Shown: positions 32,232 to 39,825 of the stretch, piece by piece
Layout: every line of letters starts with the position of its first letter
How positions within the stretch are numbered: the stretch's first letter is position 1
Virus record (IMG/VR): IMGVR_UViG_3300042562_003535
Span: 1-41,563 of that record
DNA length: 41,563 nt
Direction: 5' to 3' (one strand)
Source: a virus
The notes under the pieces: generated by a model
The model's database searches: none
Told to the model about the DNA's origin: nothing
Seen by the model: only the letters and a program-made list of their open reading frames with translations
Program-made: the position numbers and the translations under genes

Positions 32232-33147
32232 GCTCGTCCATTGATCCTGGGACTTCGTTTGAATGAGGCGCTGACGATGCGATGACAATCGCATCATTGG
32301 TTGCCTTATTCTTTCCCTTTCTCTCTGATTTTTTTTGCTCAGCTTTCCATTTTTCAAAGGCTGTTAAGAATCCTGATTCATTGGCAACGGCTGAATTGAT
32401 AATTTGAGTTTCTGTTTTGTTGGTAGCTTGAGCGATTTTACGGACATAAGCCACCTTATCGTCCTCGCTGAGGTGTTTTTCGCAAAACATTTCATATCCT
32501 TCAACTTTGACATGTTCGATTTGTTTAGGCTCTTCAGGTTGTTGAAAAGGTTCAATTTTATGACTACCTAATTGCTGAGAAGTTGCTTGGATAATCTCTG
32601 GATGTTCCTGAACTTCTTGAGGAACGATTGGCATCGTCTCATCGCCCAGCTCACCATGGATATAAACATTTCCAATGACATCGGGCATAAATTTGCGCGC
32701 TCCTCCGGAAAGACAGCGGCAAAATAACATGTCTCTCAAATGTGTCTGCCAATTCTTTTTACTGAGGTATCCAGCCTTTTGTGCTTCTTCTATAGTGTAA
32801 GCGTAATCGATATGTTCCTTATCTTCACGACGCTTAAATCGGATGACGCATCTTTGCTGGGTAAGTTCGATCAGTTTCGCAGAGTGGCCCGATCTAATAA
32901 TCATGGCATTCATCATTTGAGCGCTGATCGAGACTTTACCCTCGATATTATGCAGCCCTCCATTCAAACACGCCATTGGAGGTAGTCCTAATTCTCTAGC
33001 TGTTAGGACAACAGCGATTACCCCGCCTGGTCCGAGTTTTTGATAAAATGGGCATTTACCCAATTCATGTCCCCATTTAAAAATTTCCTCTGCTTCCAAA
33101 TTTTTTGGCAGCACCTGAGTATCTGATAATGTCATTGCGTAATTCAT
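32224..33147 (-). CDS. RecT-like single-strand annealing protein
   Basis: A protein of 307 aa on the minus strand starting at 33147 after GAGGTAAATT. Residues of about 45-170 follow the RecT pattern: VVLTARELGLPPMACLNGGLH, EGKVSISAQMMNAMIIRSGH, YTIEEAQKAGYLSKKNW, and MLFCRCLSGGARKFMPDVIGNVYIHGEL. It would anneal strands during phage replication and recombination. The C-terminal 130 residues are a charged extension. It is the last gene of the leftward operon with the PD-(D/E)XK nuclease, a usual partner. Confidence 0.7.
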   Translation of the reverse strand: MNYAMTLSDTQVLPKNLEAEEIFKWGHELGKCPFYQKLGPGGVIAVVLTARELGLPPMACLNGGLHNIEGKVSISAQMMNAMIIRSGHSAKLIELTQQRCVIRFKRREDKEHIDYAYTIEEAQKAGYLSKKNWQTHLRDMLFCRCLSGGARKFMPDVIGNVYIHGELGDETMPIVPQEVQEHPEIIQATSQQLGSHKIEPFQQPEEPKQIEHVKVEGYEMFCEKHLSEDDKVAYVRKIAQATNKTETQIINSAVANESGFLTAFEKWKAEQKKSERKGKNKATNDAIVIASSAPHSNEVPGSMDELI

Positions 33148-33157
33148 AATTTACCTC

Positions 33158-33766
33158 TTAGTTTTTCACACGCATGGTGATTTCTTCTTTTTCATAAACT
33201 TTTATGCCTGGAATATTTCGAATACCTTGTTTGAGAGCTTCATCGACCTTTTTCTCATCAAGAGTAAGATATTCGCGAGGAATTGAATGTTCATCCTCAA
33301 TTTCCCAAACCCATTTTTTCACTTTGGTAAGTTTTCCATCTTCCACCAGCATTTCTCGCGATTTGCTGATAAAGGAAGAATTATTAGTGGAAGAGGCTTG
33401 CTTGAGGTACTCGTCCAGCTTGCTTTTAAGATTGTTTTCAATTTGTTCTAATTTCGATTCGTACTCTTTGACGATTTTGTTTACAGCTCTTTGGAAGTCA
33501 AGATGAGGGCGAACAATAGACAGTCTTGTTTCATCCAGTTGCTTGCGAATTTTTCGTGCTTGCAAGCTCATAGAAAGCGCTTGGCTGGCGCTCTCTTCAT
33601 TCACAACTTCATGTTCCGATGCCCGTGCAATGAGAGGTGTAAGATCAAGCTTTTTGCTTAACAATTGTTGAGCTTGTCCTACTGTCATGCCCCCGGCTTC
33701 GATTTTCATTACTTCGTTTTTTTTAATAGCCTCATTGGCCTCTTCAAAATCAAACATGTTTTTCAC
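33158..33766 (-). CDS. Conserved protein accompanying the RecT-like gene
   Basis: A protein of 202 aa starting at 33766 with AAGGAGTG upstream. It has a helical middle with a conserved-looking ARKIRKQLDETRLSIVRPHLDFQRAVNKIVKEYESKLEQIE and a C-terminal KWVWEIEDEHSIPREYLTLDE, GIRNIPGIKVYEKEE. This arrangement is known from recombination modules next to RecT or related annealing proteins, where its task is not settled. It lies 10 nt before the RecT-like gene. Confidence 0.6.
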   Translation of the reverse strand: MKNMFDFEEANEAIKKNEVMKIEAGGMTVGQAQQLLSKKLDLTPLIARASEHEVVNEESASQALSMSLQARKIRKQLDETRLSIVRPHLDFQRAVNKIVKEYESKLEQIENNLKSKLDEYLKQASSTNNSSFISKSREMLVEDGKLTKVKKWVWEIEDEHSIPREYLTLDEKKVDEALKQGIRNIPGIKVYEKEEITMRVKN

Positions 33767-33933
33767 TCCTTAATCGAAAAATAATATGAACAAGAGGGCT
33801 AGAAAGCTTCCCGCTCCAGCCTTTCTTTGCCTTCCGCTTTTAGTTAATGGGATTTTAATTGCTCGGGAGATGCAACTCTTGGCTCTGCTTAGGCCAATAA
33901 ATTTCTTCCAGCTAAAACCGCCTTTATTCATAA

Positions 33934-34233
33934 TCAACCTGCTTTTTTAATTGTTGGATGGATTGTTGTACAGGAAACTGGGTAAATGGAAACCTGGTTT
34001 TCCAGATTCTCATCCTCCTCTTCATAATCGTGAGCATTTTCTTCCTCCCATTGATCAACACAATCATCGGAACAAAAGCACAACTTCGATTCATATTTGG
34101 TTTCAAAAGCATCATCAGAATTGAAATAGTCCTCGCACATTGCACATTCGATTGTTCTTGGTGCATACATCTCGTCAATCATTCGATCTGTTTGTGCTTC
34201 GTAAGCCATTTCCATTCTGTCAATCCAATCCAT
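33934..34233 (-). CDS. Small zinc-binding protein with repeat-derived tail
   Basis: A protein of 99 aa from ATG 34233 (MDWIDRMEMAYE), chosen because AAAGAGA lies upstream; the in-frame ATG at 34260 has no site. Cysteines are spaced ECAMCEDYF and LCFCSDDCVDQW, a zinc ribbon or TRASH-like pair. An acidic stretch follows (EEENAHDYEEEDENLENQ). The last 20 residues (VSIYPVSCTTIHPTIKK) are encoded by a CCA/TGG repeat tract, suggesting the original stop was replaced. Function unknown. Confidence 0.6.
   Translation of the reverse strand: MDWIDRMEMAYEAQTDRMIDEMYAPRTIECAMCEDYFNSDDAFETKYESKLCFCSDDCVDQWEEENAHDYEEEDENLENQVSIYPVSCTTIHPTIKKAG
33944..34012. repeat. CCA/TGG short-unit repeat covering a gene 3' end
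   Basis: On the + strand: TTGTTGGATGGATTGTTG, CAGGAAACTGGG, AATGGAAACCTGGTTTTCCAG. The tract encodes the C-terminal tail of the zinc-binding protein on the other strand. Confidence 0.55.
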
Positions 34234-34374
34234 CTTGTTCTCTTTTTTAGACTCTACCATTTGTTATACACAACACGATATGTAATTATCGATATTTTTC
34301 CTAGAGAAAAAGAACAATTAAAACCAAAAAAATTAACCTTTGGAGGCTTGTGCGTACATTATTTTTACTTATTG

Positions 34375-34932
34375 CTATTTAAAAAAATGAAAGAGCTCGA
34401 CAGCGCCTAAGAATATGCGCTCATCTGCTTCGTGATTGGTGTATTCTATGATCTTCGGCATCTTTCCTTCCCTGTCAAGGATCAGGCAAATACGCCTTGG
34501 AATATCAATGCCCTGGCTGGCACGCATCAGATATCGGTAAGCCGCTGTTTGCAATTGCCACGATAGGCTTGCCTGCTGAGGTGTTTTTAAATCTATGAGA
34601 GTCTCCGTTTTATCTCCTTTGATGGTTGCTACCATATCGAGCTTGCCAGTGATGAGATACTTGCTGCAAGAAAGCCTCATTTCGCTTACCCATACTTCCT
34701 CAACCATCGTATCAAACCATTGAACGAAGCTCTCAACGTAAGGCAGGCAATCCTTTTCTACTTTTTCAATGAGCAGATTTTGTGTGTAGAGTTCGCAGTA
34801 TTTGTGAACCCGAGTTCCTCTGTCTGCAGCCTTTGCAAGGACTGCAGGATCAATTCCATCAAACGAGGTGTATGGTTGAAGAATTTCTGTAACCCGGGCA
34901 TATCCTGGGGGAATGTCATCTGAATTATTCAT
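34375..34932 (-). CDS. PD-(D/E)XK nuclease (RecB/Cas4-like phage exonuclease)
   Basis: A protein of 185 aa from ATG 34932, with AGAAGGA upstream; an earlier in-frame start lacks a site. Motifs in order: RGTRVHKYCEL (38-48), a catalytic GKLDM (96-100), TLIDLKTP (111-118) giving the D-x-K pair, and QLQTAAYRYL (126-135), the QxxxY motif. It should degrade one strand from DNA ends and supply 3' tails to the RecT-like protein in the same operon. Upstream of RecT in the same direction, as in lambda-like recombination modules. Confidence 0.8.
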   Translation of the reverse strand: MNNSDDIPPGYARVTEILQPYTSFDGIDPAVLAKAADRGTRVHKYCELYTQNLLIEKVEKDCLPYVESFVQWFDTMVEEVWVSEMRLSCSKYLITGKLDMVATIKGDKTETLIDLKTPQQASLSWQLQTAAYRYLMRASQGIDIPRRICLILDREGKMPKIIEYTNHEADERIFLGAVELFHFFK

Positions 34933-34987
34933 TTTTTCCTTCTCTTTATTGAGTAAAATCATAAAAAGAGGACGGACTGTCCCCTTT

Positions 34988-35251
34988 TCATTTGGTTTTC
35001 TTTTTCTTTTCTAAATCCTTTTCATAAGCAATTGACAGCTTGCGAAATTGCGATCCTAATTTTTCTAGGTCAATTAGAAGCTGCCGGACTCGAAAGAGAC
35101 AGGAAACTGTATATTTTCCAGATTTTTCACTATCCCTTTTGGCTTTAATGAGGTCGTACTTGAACGTCTCCGTTAATTCAAGAATCTCGCTCATAGAGCT
35201 CTCTAGGGTTAGTGAATCTAAAAATGCTTTATCTATTTTTTTCCTGTCCAT
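34988..35251 (-). CDS. Histone H1-like (Hc1-type) small basic protein
   Basis: A protein of 87 aa starting at 35251 with AAAGGAC upstream. Residues of about 25-80 read TETFKYDLIKAKRDSEKSG, then CLFRVRQLLIDLEKLG, and FRKLSIAYEKDLEKKKK. The positions of D33, RVR (54-56), LEK (62-64), R70, SI (73-74) and EK (77-78) match the pattern of the N-terminal helix pair of chlamydial Hc1 and related bacterial H1-like proteins. It would bind DNA. Similarity is by eye and not confirmed. It is in the early leftward operon. Confidence 0.5.
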   Translation of the reverse strand: MDRKKIDKAFLDSLTLESSMSEILELTETFKYDLIKAKRDSEKSGKYTVSCLFRVRQLLIDLEKLGSQFRKLSIAYEKDLEKKKKTK

Positions 35252-35281
35252 AATTGAGTCCTTTTTTGCTTGAGGAATTGG

Positions 35282-35509
35282 TTAATTTAAGGCTAGCATA
35301 ATGCCAATCCCTGTAAAAATTCCTGAGAGGAATAACAGCGGCATAGGAAGAAGCATTTTGCAGAATTCCACCTTTAGGGGGGCTGGTCGCCAAACTTGAC
35401 CCCCTAATTTTACTCTGCAACTTCTATGCTTGAGAGATAAATCCACTCTACCTTCGGCGTTTACGCGTTGTAGATCCATATTGTTTCTTTGTATTATTTC
35501 CTTTATCAT
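35282..35509 (-). CDS. Small protein with C-terminal membrane segment
   Basis: A protein of 75 aa from ATG 35509 (MIKEIIQRNN), after GAGAGTTGAAG. The first 50 residues are basic. The last 24 (MLLPMPLLFLSGIFTGIGIMLALN) form one membrane segment. It overlaps the 75-aa gene before it by 62 nt in another frame. It could be a small inner-membrane protein, but the overlap and mild start signal keep the call uncertain. Confidence 0.35.
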   Translation of the reverse strand: MIKEIIQRNNMDLQRVNAEGRVDLSLKHRSCRVKLGGQVWRPAPLKVEFCKMLLPMPLLFLSGIFTGIGIMLALN

Positions 35510-35675
35510 CTTCAACTCTCGTTACTGATTCAATTTCAAACCTTATAGCTACCAAGGGGAACGAATCCAATTGATCGCAATAGAAATTGCACAGATGAAG
35601 TGCATGTTTGAATGAATCGGCTTCGATACCAATTTCGTGTATCATAACCTTTTTCATTCTTATCTTGAAATCCAT
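35448..35675 (-). CDS. Hypothetical protein, first gene of leftward operon
   Basis: A protein of 75 aa starting at 35675 with AAAGG eight bases upstream. A beta-alpha-beta core (KKVMIHEIGIEADSFKHALHLCNFYCDQL, FPLVAIRFEIESVTRVED) is followed by a basic tail (STTRKRRR). I do not recognise it. As the first gene after a divergent promoter it should be expressed early. Confidence 0.5.
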   Translation of the reverse strand: MDFKIRMKKVMIHEIGIEADSFKHALHLCNFYCDQLDSFPLVAIRFEIESVTRVEDDKGNNTKKQYGSTTRKRRR

Positions 35676-35802
35676 TTTTTTTGCCTTTGGAGACTTGTAG
35701 ACAGAAATTTATACGGAATGTCCTTTTAAGCAAATGAAAAGATTAACATAAACAATTTACCTTTCGATATACTGCATAAAATTAAGGGGAGGCTGAATAG
35801 AT
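35676..35802. promoter_or_regulatory. Divergent early promoter region
   Basis: It separates the leftward operon from the Cro/CI-like gene. Leftward, a -10 (TATAAA, complement of 35708-35713) is visible. Rightward, TATACT (35768-35773) with TTAACA (35743-35748) is a possible pair with a long 19-nt spacer. The regulator at 35803 would be expected to bind here. Confidence 0.4.
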
Positions 35803-36036
35803 ATGGAGCAATGTATGGAACTCGAGCGCTGGTTGAGAAAAAATAACATGGAGACCAATGAACTCGCCAGGCTGTCCGGATGCACTCGTCAAGTGATTTG
35901 GAAGGCAAAAAAGAATGAAACGATAGATGATGAGACAGCTCAAAAAATCTATTTTATTACAGGCGGTCAAGTGAAACCGCTTTCCAGGTCAAAGGGCCGA
36001 CCAAAAAAAATACACAAACAAACTTTACTCAAATAA
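35803..36036 (+). CDS. Cro/CI-like HTH regulator
   Basis: A protein of 77 aa. Residues of about 5-55 form an HTH (LERWLRKNNMETNELARLSGCTRQVIWKAKKNETIDDETAQKIYFITGG), and a basic tail follows (RSKGRPKKIHKQ). It is the length of Cro or YdaS-like switch proteins. GGGGAGG is ten bases upstream. It is divergent from the early operon and should control the switch between lytic and maintenance expression. It has no cleavable domain, so it is not a LexA-like repressor. Confidence 0.72.
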   Translation: MEQCMELERWLRKNNMETNELARLSGCTRQVIWKAKKNETIDDETAQKIYFITGGQVKPLSRSKGRPKKIHKQTLLK

Positions 36037-36068
36037 TACAAGAAATTTAAAAGGCCAAGCATCAATCC

Positions 36069-36695
36069 ATGCCTCTACCGCAAAAATATAAAGTCAATGA
36101 TGACGAATTCATAGAATTTAAGAGAAAAGCCATAGCGCGCAGAGATGTGGCCAAGGCTTTGAAAGAAGGGCGGATACAAAGGCCTGCCTGCTGCGACCTT
36201 TGTACTTTGGAACATAGCACGCTTGAGGCTCATCATGTTGATTACGGAAAGTCTTTATCAATTTATTGGCTTTGCAGCACATGCCACGGGGTAGTTCATA
36301 AAAAAAATCATCCTTTGAATCCTAATAATAATGTTCAGACATCAGCGCTTACCCATTGGAGGAGGGATGAAAATCAAATCGTTTCATTTTCTCTTCCGTT
36401 TGAAAACTTCATTGTAATCAAAAAACTTGCGGATGAGCAGAAGGTTTCCATTCCAAAGTTTTTAAGGGGGCTGATACTGAGAGAATTCCCAGTGGATGAT
36501 AATCAGATAAATTTTGACTTCAAGGTAAGAGGAATACATGACGACCCACAAAATGACCAAATCCAAGGAACACAAAACTTGGATAAGAATCAAGATGCTT
36601 TGCTACAACAAAAACGCGAAAAGTTACAAGAGCTACGGAGGACGAGGCATTGTAATGTGCCCAGAGTGGAAAAGCTCATTCATCAAGTTCTTTGA
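36069..36695 (+). CDS. HNH-like zinc protein with RHH-type segment
   Basis: A protein of 208 aa. Residues of about 39-82 show CCDLC, LEAHHVDYGKS and WLCSTCHGVVHKK, the zinc and HH layout of HNH-like endonucleases. A middle segment reads IVSFSLPFENFIVIKKLADEQKVSIPKFLRGLILREF, a strand-helix-helix like RHH proteins. The last 55 residues overlap the next gene in another frame by 158 nt and look composed of its DNA, so the original stop may have been lost. A TGA in another frame at 36539 would give a normal ATGA join. Function is inferred. Confidence 0.6.
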   Translation: MPLPQKYKVNDDEFIEFKRKAIARRDVAKALKEGRIQRPACCDLCTLEHSTLEAHHVDYGKSLSIYWLCSTCHGVVHKKNHPLNPNNNVQTSALTHWRRDENQIVSFSLPFENFIVIKKLADEQKVSIPKFLRGLILREFPVDDNQINFDFKVRGIHDDPQNDQIQGTQNLDKNQDALLQQKREKLQELRRTRHCNVPRVEKLIHQVL

Positions 36696-37014
36696 GGACA
36701 TGGGGCCTAAGCCAGAAGATTGTGATGGAATAGAGCTCATCAGCCTCGATAATGATTTTTGCAAAGCAAACTGCAGATGGGTGGGCCCGCATAACCGTAG
36801 ACCCTTGTCTGAAATGCCAGGCAATAGGAAGAAAGAAGGGAAAAGAACGTTTAAAGAATCAACTATGGTATGCATCAGAGTAGAGAAAGAGTATCATAAG
36901 TTTTTGAAGCGTCTTGCGATCGAAAAATCAAGAGAAACTGGCGAGATTTATTCTGTATCGCAGCTGATTCGTGAAATAGTAGAAGAACATGCTCCAATGC
37001 CCTCGACGCAATAA
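36538..37014 (+). CDS. HNH/AP2-like domain protein with C-terminal RHH
   Basis: A protein of 158 aa. The first 80 residues (TWIRIKMLCYNKNAKSYKSYGGRGIVMCPEWKSSFIKFFEDMGP, then SLDNDFCKANCRWVGPHNR) are the known phage domain with YGGRGI and CRW motifs found in homing-type nucleases and DNA-binding phage proteins. The C-terminal 45 residues (VCIRVEKEYHKFLKRLAIEKSRE, YSVSQLIREIVEEHAP) form an RHH-like pair. AAGAGGAAT precedes the start. The same two-part design is in the preceding gene. Confidence 0.68.
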   Translation: MTTHKMTKSKEHKTWIRIKMLCYNKNAKSYKSYGGRGIVMCPEWKSSFIKFFEDMGPKPEDCDGIELISLDNDFCKANCRWVGPHNRRPLSEMPGNRKKEGKRTFKESTMVCIRVEKEYHKFLKRLAIEKSRETGEIYSVSQLIREIVEEHAPMPSTQ

Positions 37015-37083
37015 CAAGATGTTTTTAATATAGAAAATATTTAAAATGAATATGCAACGTAAATATTGAATTGGAGTTTTATT

Positions 37084-37350
37084 ATGGCTAAGCCACCTTT
37101 AGATGTATATTCGTTGAAACAATGGGAAGGCACGGACAATAACTTTGCCGTTCTTCTTAAAATCAGTTCAAAATGGCAAGTCAGAATCGGAACAGCCGAC
37201 AACAGCTTTTCAACGGATGAAAATGCGACAAGAATTGCAGAGACTGGAAGGCCGATTTTTTATTCAAATGCAGCTAGATATTTTCCTGATTTTCTTGTTA
37301 AAGGCGCTGATTATTTAGAGCCTTTAAGCGGGCAAAATCCTTACCCATGA
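37084..37350 (+). CDS. Hypothetical protein in second fibre region
   Basis: A protein of 88 aa from ATG 37084 (MAKPPLDVYSLKQWEGTDN), with GGAG nine bases upstream; an earlier TTG at 37066 is weaker. It is beta-rich: NFAVLLKISSKWQVRIGTADN, then IFYSNAARYFPDFLVKGADYL. I do not recognise the family. It may be a fibre-related or regulatory protein. It has no overlap with neighbours. Confidence 0.5.
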   Translation: MAKPPLDVYSLKQWEGTDNNFAVLLKISSKWQVRIGTADNSFSTDENATRIAETGRPIFYSNAARYFPDFLVKGADYLEPLSGQNPYP

Positions 37351-37594
37351 TGTTATTGCCGAGGCAATGCCTAGAGAAACTTATTCTTTCCTCCCCTTCC
37401 CTTTCTCCTCAAAAAATATTCCTTCAAAAAATGAAAATTAGCTTTGTATTATTAGGGTAAAGTCTTTATTGTGAAAAAGTATCTATACAACAGGTTTCTG
37501 CTGTGTAGTACTCGGTCATGGTGGCGGCGTTCCGTTATGCGGGGGTCAACCAAATCCGAAAGAGACTAAAGATTAACAAGAGGAAATCAAGAAT
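37351..37594 (+). other. Intergenic region with a GC-rich island
   Basis: The segment of about 37497-37570 (for example GGTGGCGGCGTTCCG and GCGGGGGTCAACC) is clearly richer in G and C than its surroundings and has no supported gene. It could be a structured RNA or a remnant of foreign DNA. AAGAGGAAA just before 37595 is the ribosome binding site of the next gene. Confidence 0.35.
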
Positions 37595-37993
37595 ATGGAC
37601 GACTCCCAACTCGAATTCTTAGCTTTCGATGAGACTCCTGCAGAAAAATATTTAGGGGTTGCAAGCATCAGGTTTTTTGGTCAGATCATTTTGAGATACA
37701 AAGTGCAAAGAACCAAGGACGGAAATGGCATATTTATTGCTGCTCCGAGCTTTAAAAAGGTTGATCAATCAGGCGAGCATTGGTGTCAGTGGTTTATGCT
37801 AGACTCAATGAGTCAAAATGAGACGGTCACTAATTTAATTAAAACAAAAGTCAAAGCGCATTATAATTCCAGATCCGGCGGTTCTTCCTGTGATCAAAAT
37901 GGTTTTGGCGGGTATAGTCCGTCTTGCGCTCAAAAAGCAGCTCCTGCGCCTAATGGATGGGGTTCTCAATCACTATCCCCTAGGACTGCATAA
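37595..37993 (+). CDS. Hypothetical protein with SpoVG-like pattern
   Basis: A protein of 132 aa. Residues of about 18-90 (KYLGVASIRFFGQIILRYKVQRTKDGNGIFIAAPSFKK, then WFMLDSMSQNETVTNLIKTKVKAHY) form a beta-rich unit with the PS-x-K motif seen in small SpoVG-like or accessory single-strand DNA-binding proteins. The C-terminal 40 residues are low complexity. The assignment is tentative. Translation signal AAGAGGAAA lies upstream. Confidence 0.5.
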   Translation: MDDSQLEFLAFDETPAEKYLGVASIRFFGQIILRYKVQRTKDGNGIFIAAPSFKKVDQSGEHWCQWFMLDSMSQNETVTNLIKTKVKAHYNSRSGGSSCDQNGFGGYSPSCAQKAAPAPNGWGSQSLSPRTA

Positions 37994-38099
37994 ACCTTAT
38001 AAGACTCATAAGAACTCATTTACTCCCCTCCTCAATTACTCCTCTAAAATCAAGCTAACATCAGATTTTAAAAAATCAACCATTGCATAAGGCCGTCCC

Positions 38100-38258
38100 A
38101 TGCCGAATGTTAGACATGAGGAATCACTCGAAGGGTTTGCGATACCTGAGTTTATTCAGATCGTTTCGCCGCCTCCGGTTTGTCAAGAAACCGAAGAGGA
38201 CGCTGCCCAAAAAACCGAGAACTGTTCTTACAGTTCGCAATATCGAGAAGACCAATAA
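38100..38258 (+). CDS. Small acidic hypothetical protein
   Basis: A frame of 52 aa from ATG 38100 after AAGG, ending TAA at 38256. It starts MPNVRHEESLEGFAIPEF and is acidic (ETEEDAAQKTENC). The overlapping frame from 38083 is very basic with no site, so this one is preferred. The function is unknown. Confidence 0.4.
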   Translation: MPNVRHEESLEGFAIPEFIQIVSPPPVCQETEEDAAQKTENCSYSSQYREDQ

Positions 38259-38324
38259 ACGGTCAAGGATCCTCTTTGTTGACATGCGTCAAGCCGCCTT
38301 AGACTTTGGTCAAAGGAGCGATTC

Positions 38325-38600
38325 ATGCCTATTCCAACCAATGTTTTTGATCAGATCAATAACCTAGCTTCCACTCTAGGGACAAATGATTTCTATGAGC
38401 AAAGGCTTGATAATGACAGTGCGGGAAGGCCGCTGTATGTGGGGTTTTCTGCCATTCCGAATGAAAGCGTAGATAATACGACGTGGTTTATCCGCAAGCT
38501 TAGCTATGACAATAATGGCTTTATTAATCGAGTCCAGATACCCGATGCAGGAGCTGGCTTTACCTATAGTTGGACCAATCGAGCGACTTATTTTTCATAG
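38325..38600 (+). CDS. Fibre-related virion protein
   Basis: A protein of 91 aa with AAGGAG before ATG 38325. The stretch GRPLYVGFSAIPNESVDNTTWFIRKLSYDNNGFINRVQIPDAG, then FTYSWTNRATYFS, resembles the common module W-x-I-x-x-x-x-YD-x-x-G...W-x-x-R-x-x-Y found in phage virion proteins. It likely serves as a fibre connector. The next fibre gene follows after 8 nt. Confidence 0.58.
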   Translation: MPIPTNVFDQINNLASTLGTNDFYEQRLDNDSAGRPLYVGFSAIPNESVDNTTWFIRKLSYDNNGFINRVQIPDAGAGFTYSWTNRATYFS

Positions 38601-38608
38601 GGAAGATT

Positions 38609-39313
38609 ATGACAATTTACGGATATAACCCATTCACAAATAATCTTGACAAGTCAGGAACTGGGGGTGGCAGTACTGGAAATGTCATCGGACCTAATTC
38701 ATCCGTTCAAGATGACATAGCCACCTATGCCGATAATACGGGAAAAGTCATCAAAGATTCCGGAACGAAAATTACTGATTTGCTCGCGGTGGCAAATAAT
38801 CTTTCAGATGTTGCCGATCCTTCTATTGCATTTAACAACATATCTCCGCTTACAACCAAGGGAGATTTATTAGTCAGGACAGCTTCAAATAATGTAAGGC
38901 TTCCAGCAGGCCCAGATAATCAGGTTCTGACGACAGATTCTTCCGCTCCTGAAGGTGTTAAATGGGCTCCTCAGGCCTTTGTATTCCCTTTTATTGAAGT
39001 TACAAGCACTTCTCAAACGATGGCAGTCAATACCGGCTATATTACAAATAATTCTGCGCTTGTAACCACAATTCTCCCTTCTACATCAGTTGTGGGGGAT
39101 CTTGTCTGGATAGTAGGAAAGGGTGCTGGCGGATGGAAGATTGCTCAAAATGCCGGGCAAACGATTCATTTCGGTAATCAAGACACTACAACTGGAGTGG
39201 GAGGGCATTTAGACTCTTCTAATCAATATGATGCCATTCAGCTTCTCTGTACAGCAGCAAATACAGATTGGACGTGTACCGGTATTTCTCAAGGCAATAT
39301 TAGCGTAACTTGA
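38609..39313 (+). CDS. Second tail fibre protein
   Basis: A protein of 234 aa from ATG 38609, with AGGGAAG upstream. It opens YGYNPFTNNLDKSGTGGGSTGN, has a self-associating-type middle (LSDVADPSIAFNNISPLTTKGDLLV, NQVLTTDSSAPEGVKWAP), and a C-terminus (NTGYITNNSALVTTILPS, GAGGWKIAQNAGQTIHFGN) clearly paralogous to the 18034 fibre. The start also resembles the decayed gene at 40077. It may provide an alternative host-binding fibre. Confidence 0.65.
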   Translation: MTIYGYNPFTNNLDKSGTGGGSTGNVIGPNSSVQDDIATYADNTGKVIKDSGTKITDLLAVANNLSDVADPSIAFNNISPLTTKGDLLVRTASNNVRLPAGPDNQVLTTDSSAPEGVKWAPQAFVFPFIEVTSTSQTMAVNTGYITNNSALVTTILPSTSVVGDLVWIVGKGAGGWKIAQNAGQTIHFGNQDTTTGVGGHLDSSNQYDAIQLLCTAANTDWTCTGISQGNISVT

Positions 39314-39351
39314 TGCTTAGAAAGGAAAAGTAAAAATGGTTAGGTTGATTC

Positions 39352-39597
39352 ATGGCTAAAAAATTTCCAAAATGGCGTGTAGGATTATCATTCACGCAAT
39401 ATTTTATGGTAGAAGTTGAAGCCCCTACAGAAGAAATGGCTATAGAAAGAGCTTGGAGAGGCGCTTGTTGTGAAAGTGATAAAGTGGAGACGGGAAGCGC
39501 TTCAGCAGTAACTTCTGTGTTTATATGCGATAGAGATACTAAAGACTTTGCCCATTATATTCCTGAAGTCTATCCGAATGAGGATAGCAATAAATAA
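39352..39597 (+). CDS. Small hypothetical protein
   Basis: A protein of 81 aa. The N-terminal KWRVGLSFTQYFMVEVEAPTEEMAIERAWRGA has the strand-helix pattern of small phage and plasmid proteins (V-E-V-x-A-x-x-x-x-x-A-x-x-x-A). The rest is acidic (PEVYPNEDSNK). Function unknown. Confidence 0.45.
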   Translation: MAKKFPKWRVGLSFTQYFMVEVEAPTEEMAIERAWRGACCESDKVETGSASAVTSVFICDRDTKDFAHYIPEVYPNEDSNK

Positions 39598-39606
39598 GAC
39601 TAGAAA

Positions 39607-39825
39607 TCATAAATATGGAAACTGCTGAGTTTCTTTCAGTGGAGCACTCATGCAGGAGGTTTTGTAACTATATGGCTTGCTCAGCTCCTGGTCTTTTTTG
39701 CTTTTTGCTTTTTCTGCTTTACTGTAAGCAATGGCGACCGCCTGCTTTCTCTTATACCCTTCCCCTATGAGCTTCTTTATATTTTCATGAATGTTTTTTT
39801 CGCTGCTTCCTTGAATCAGAGGCAT
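39607..39825 (-). CDS. Small phage-type protein of the MPLIxGxS family
   Basis: A protein of 72 aa from ATG 39825, with GGAG six bases upstream; five residues longer if started at 39840. MPLIQGSSEKNIHENIKKLIGEGYKRKQAVAIAYSKAEKA follows the pattern of short widespread phage and bacterial proteins with MPL-(I/V)-x-G-x-S and a late KQAVAIA. Their role is unknown. It is the only leftward gene in this part. Confidence 0.6.
   Translation of the reverse strand: MPLIQGSSEKNIHENIKKLIGEGYKRKQAVAIAYSKAEKAKSKKDQELSKPYSYKTSCMSAPLKETQQFPYL

Noticed and set aside
38083-38367. Very basic 94-residue frame
   Set aside because: It starts at TTG without a site and overlaps the better-supported acidic frame at 38100-38258 and the start of the 38325 gene.
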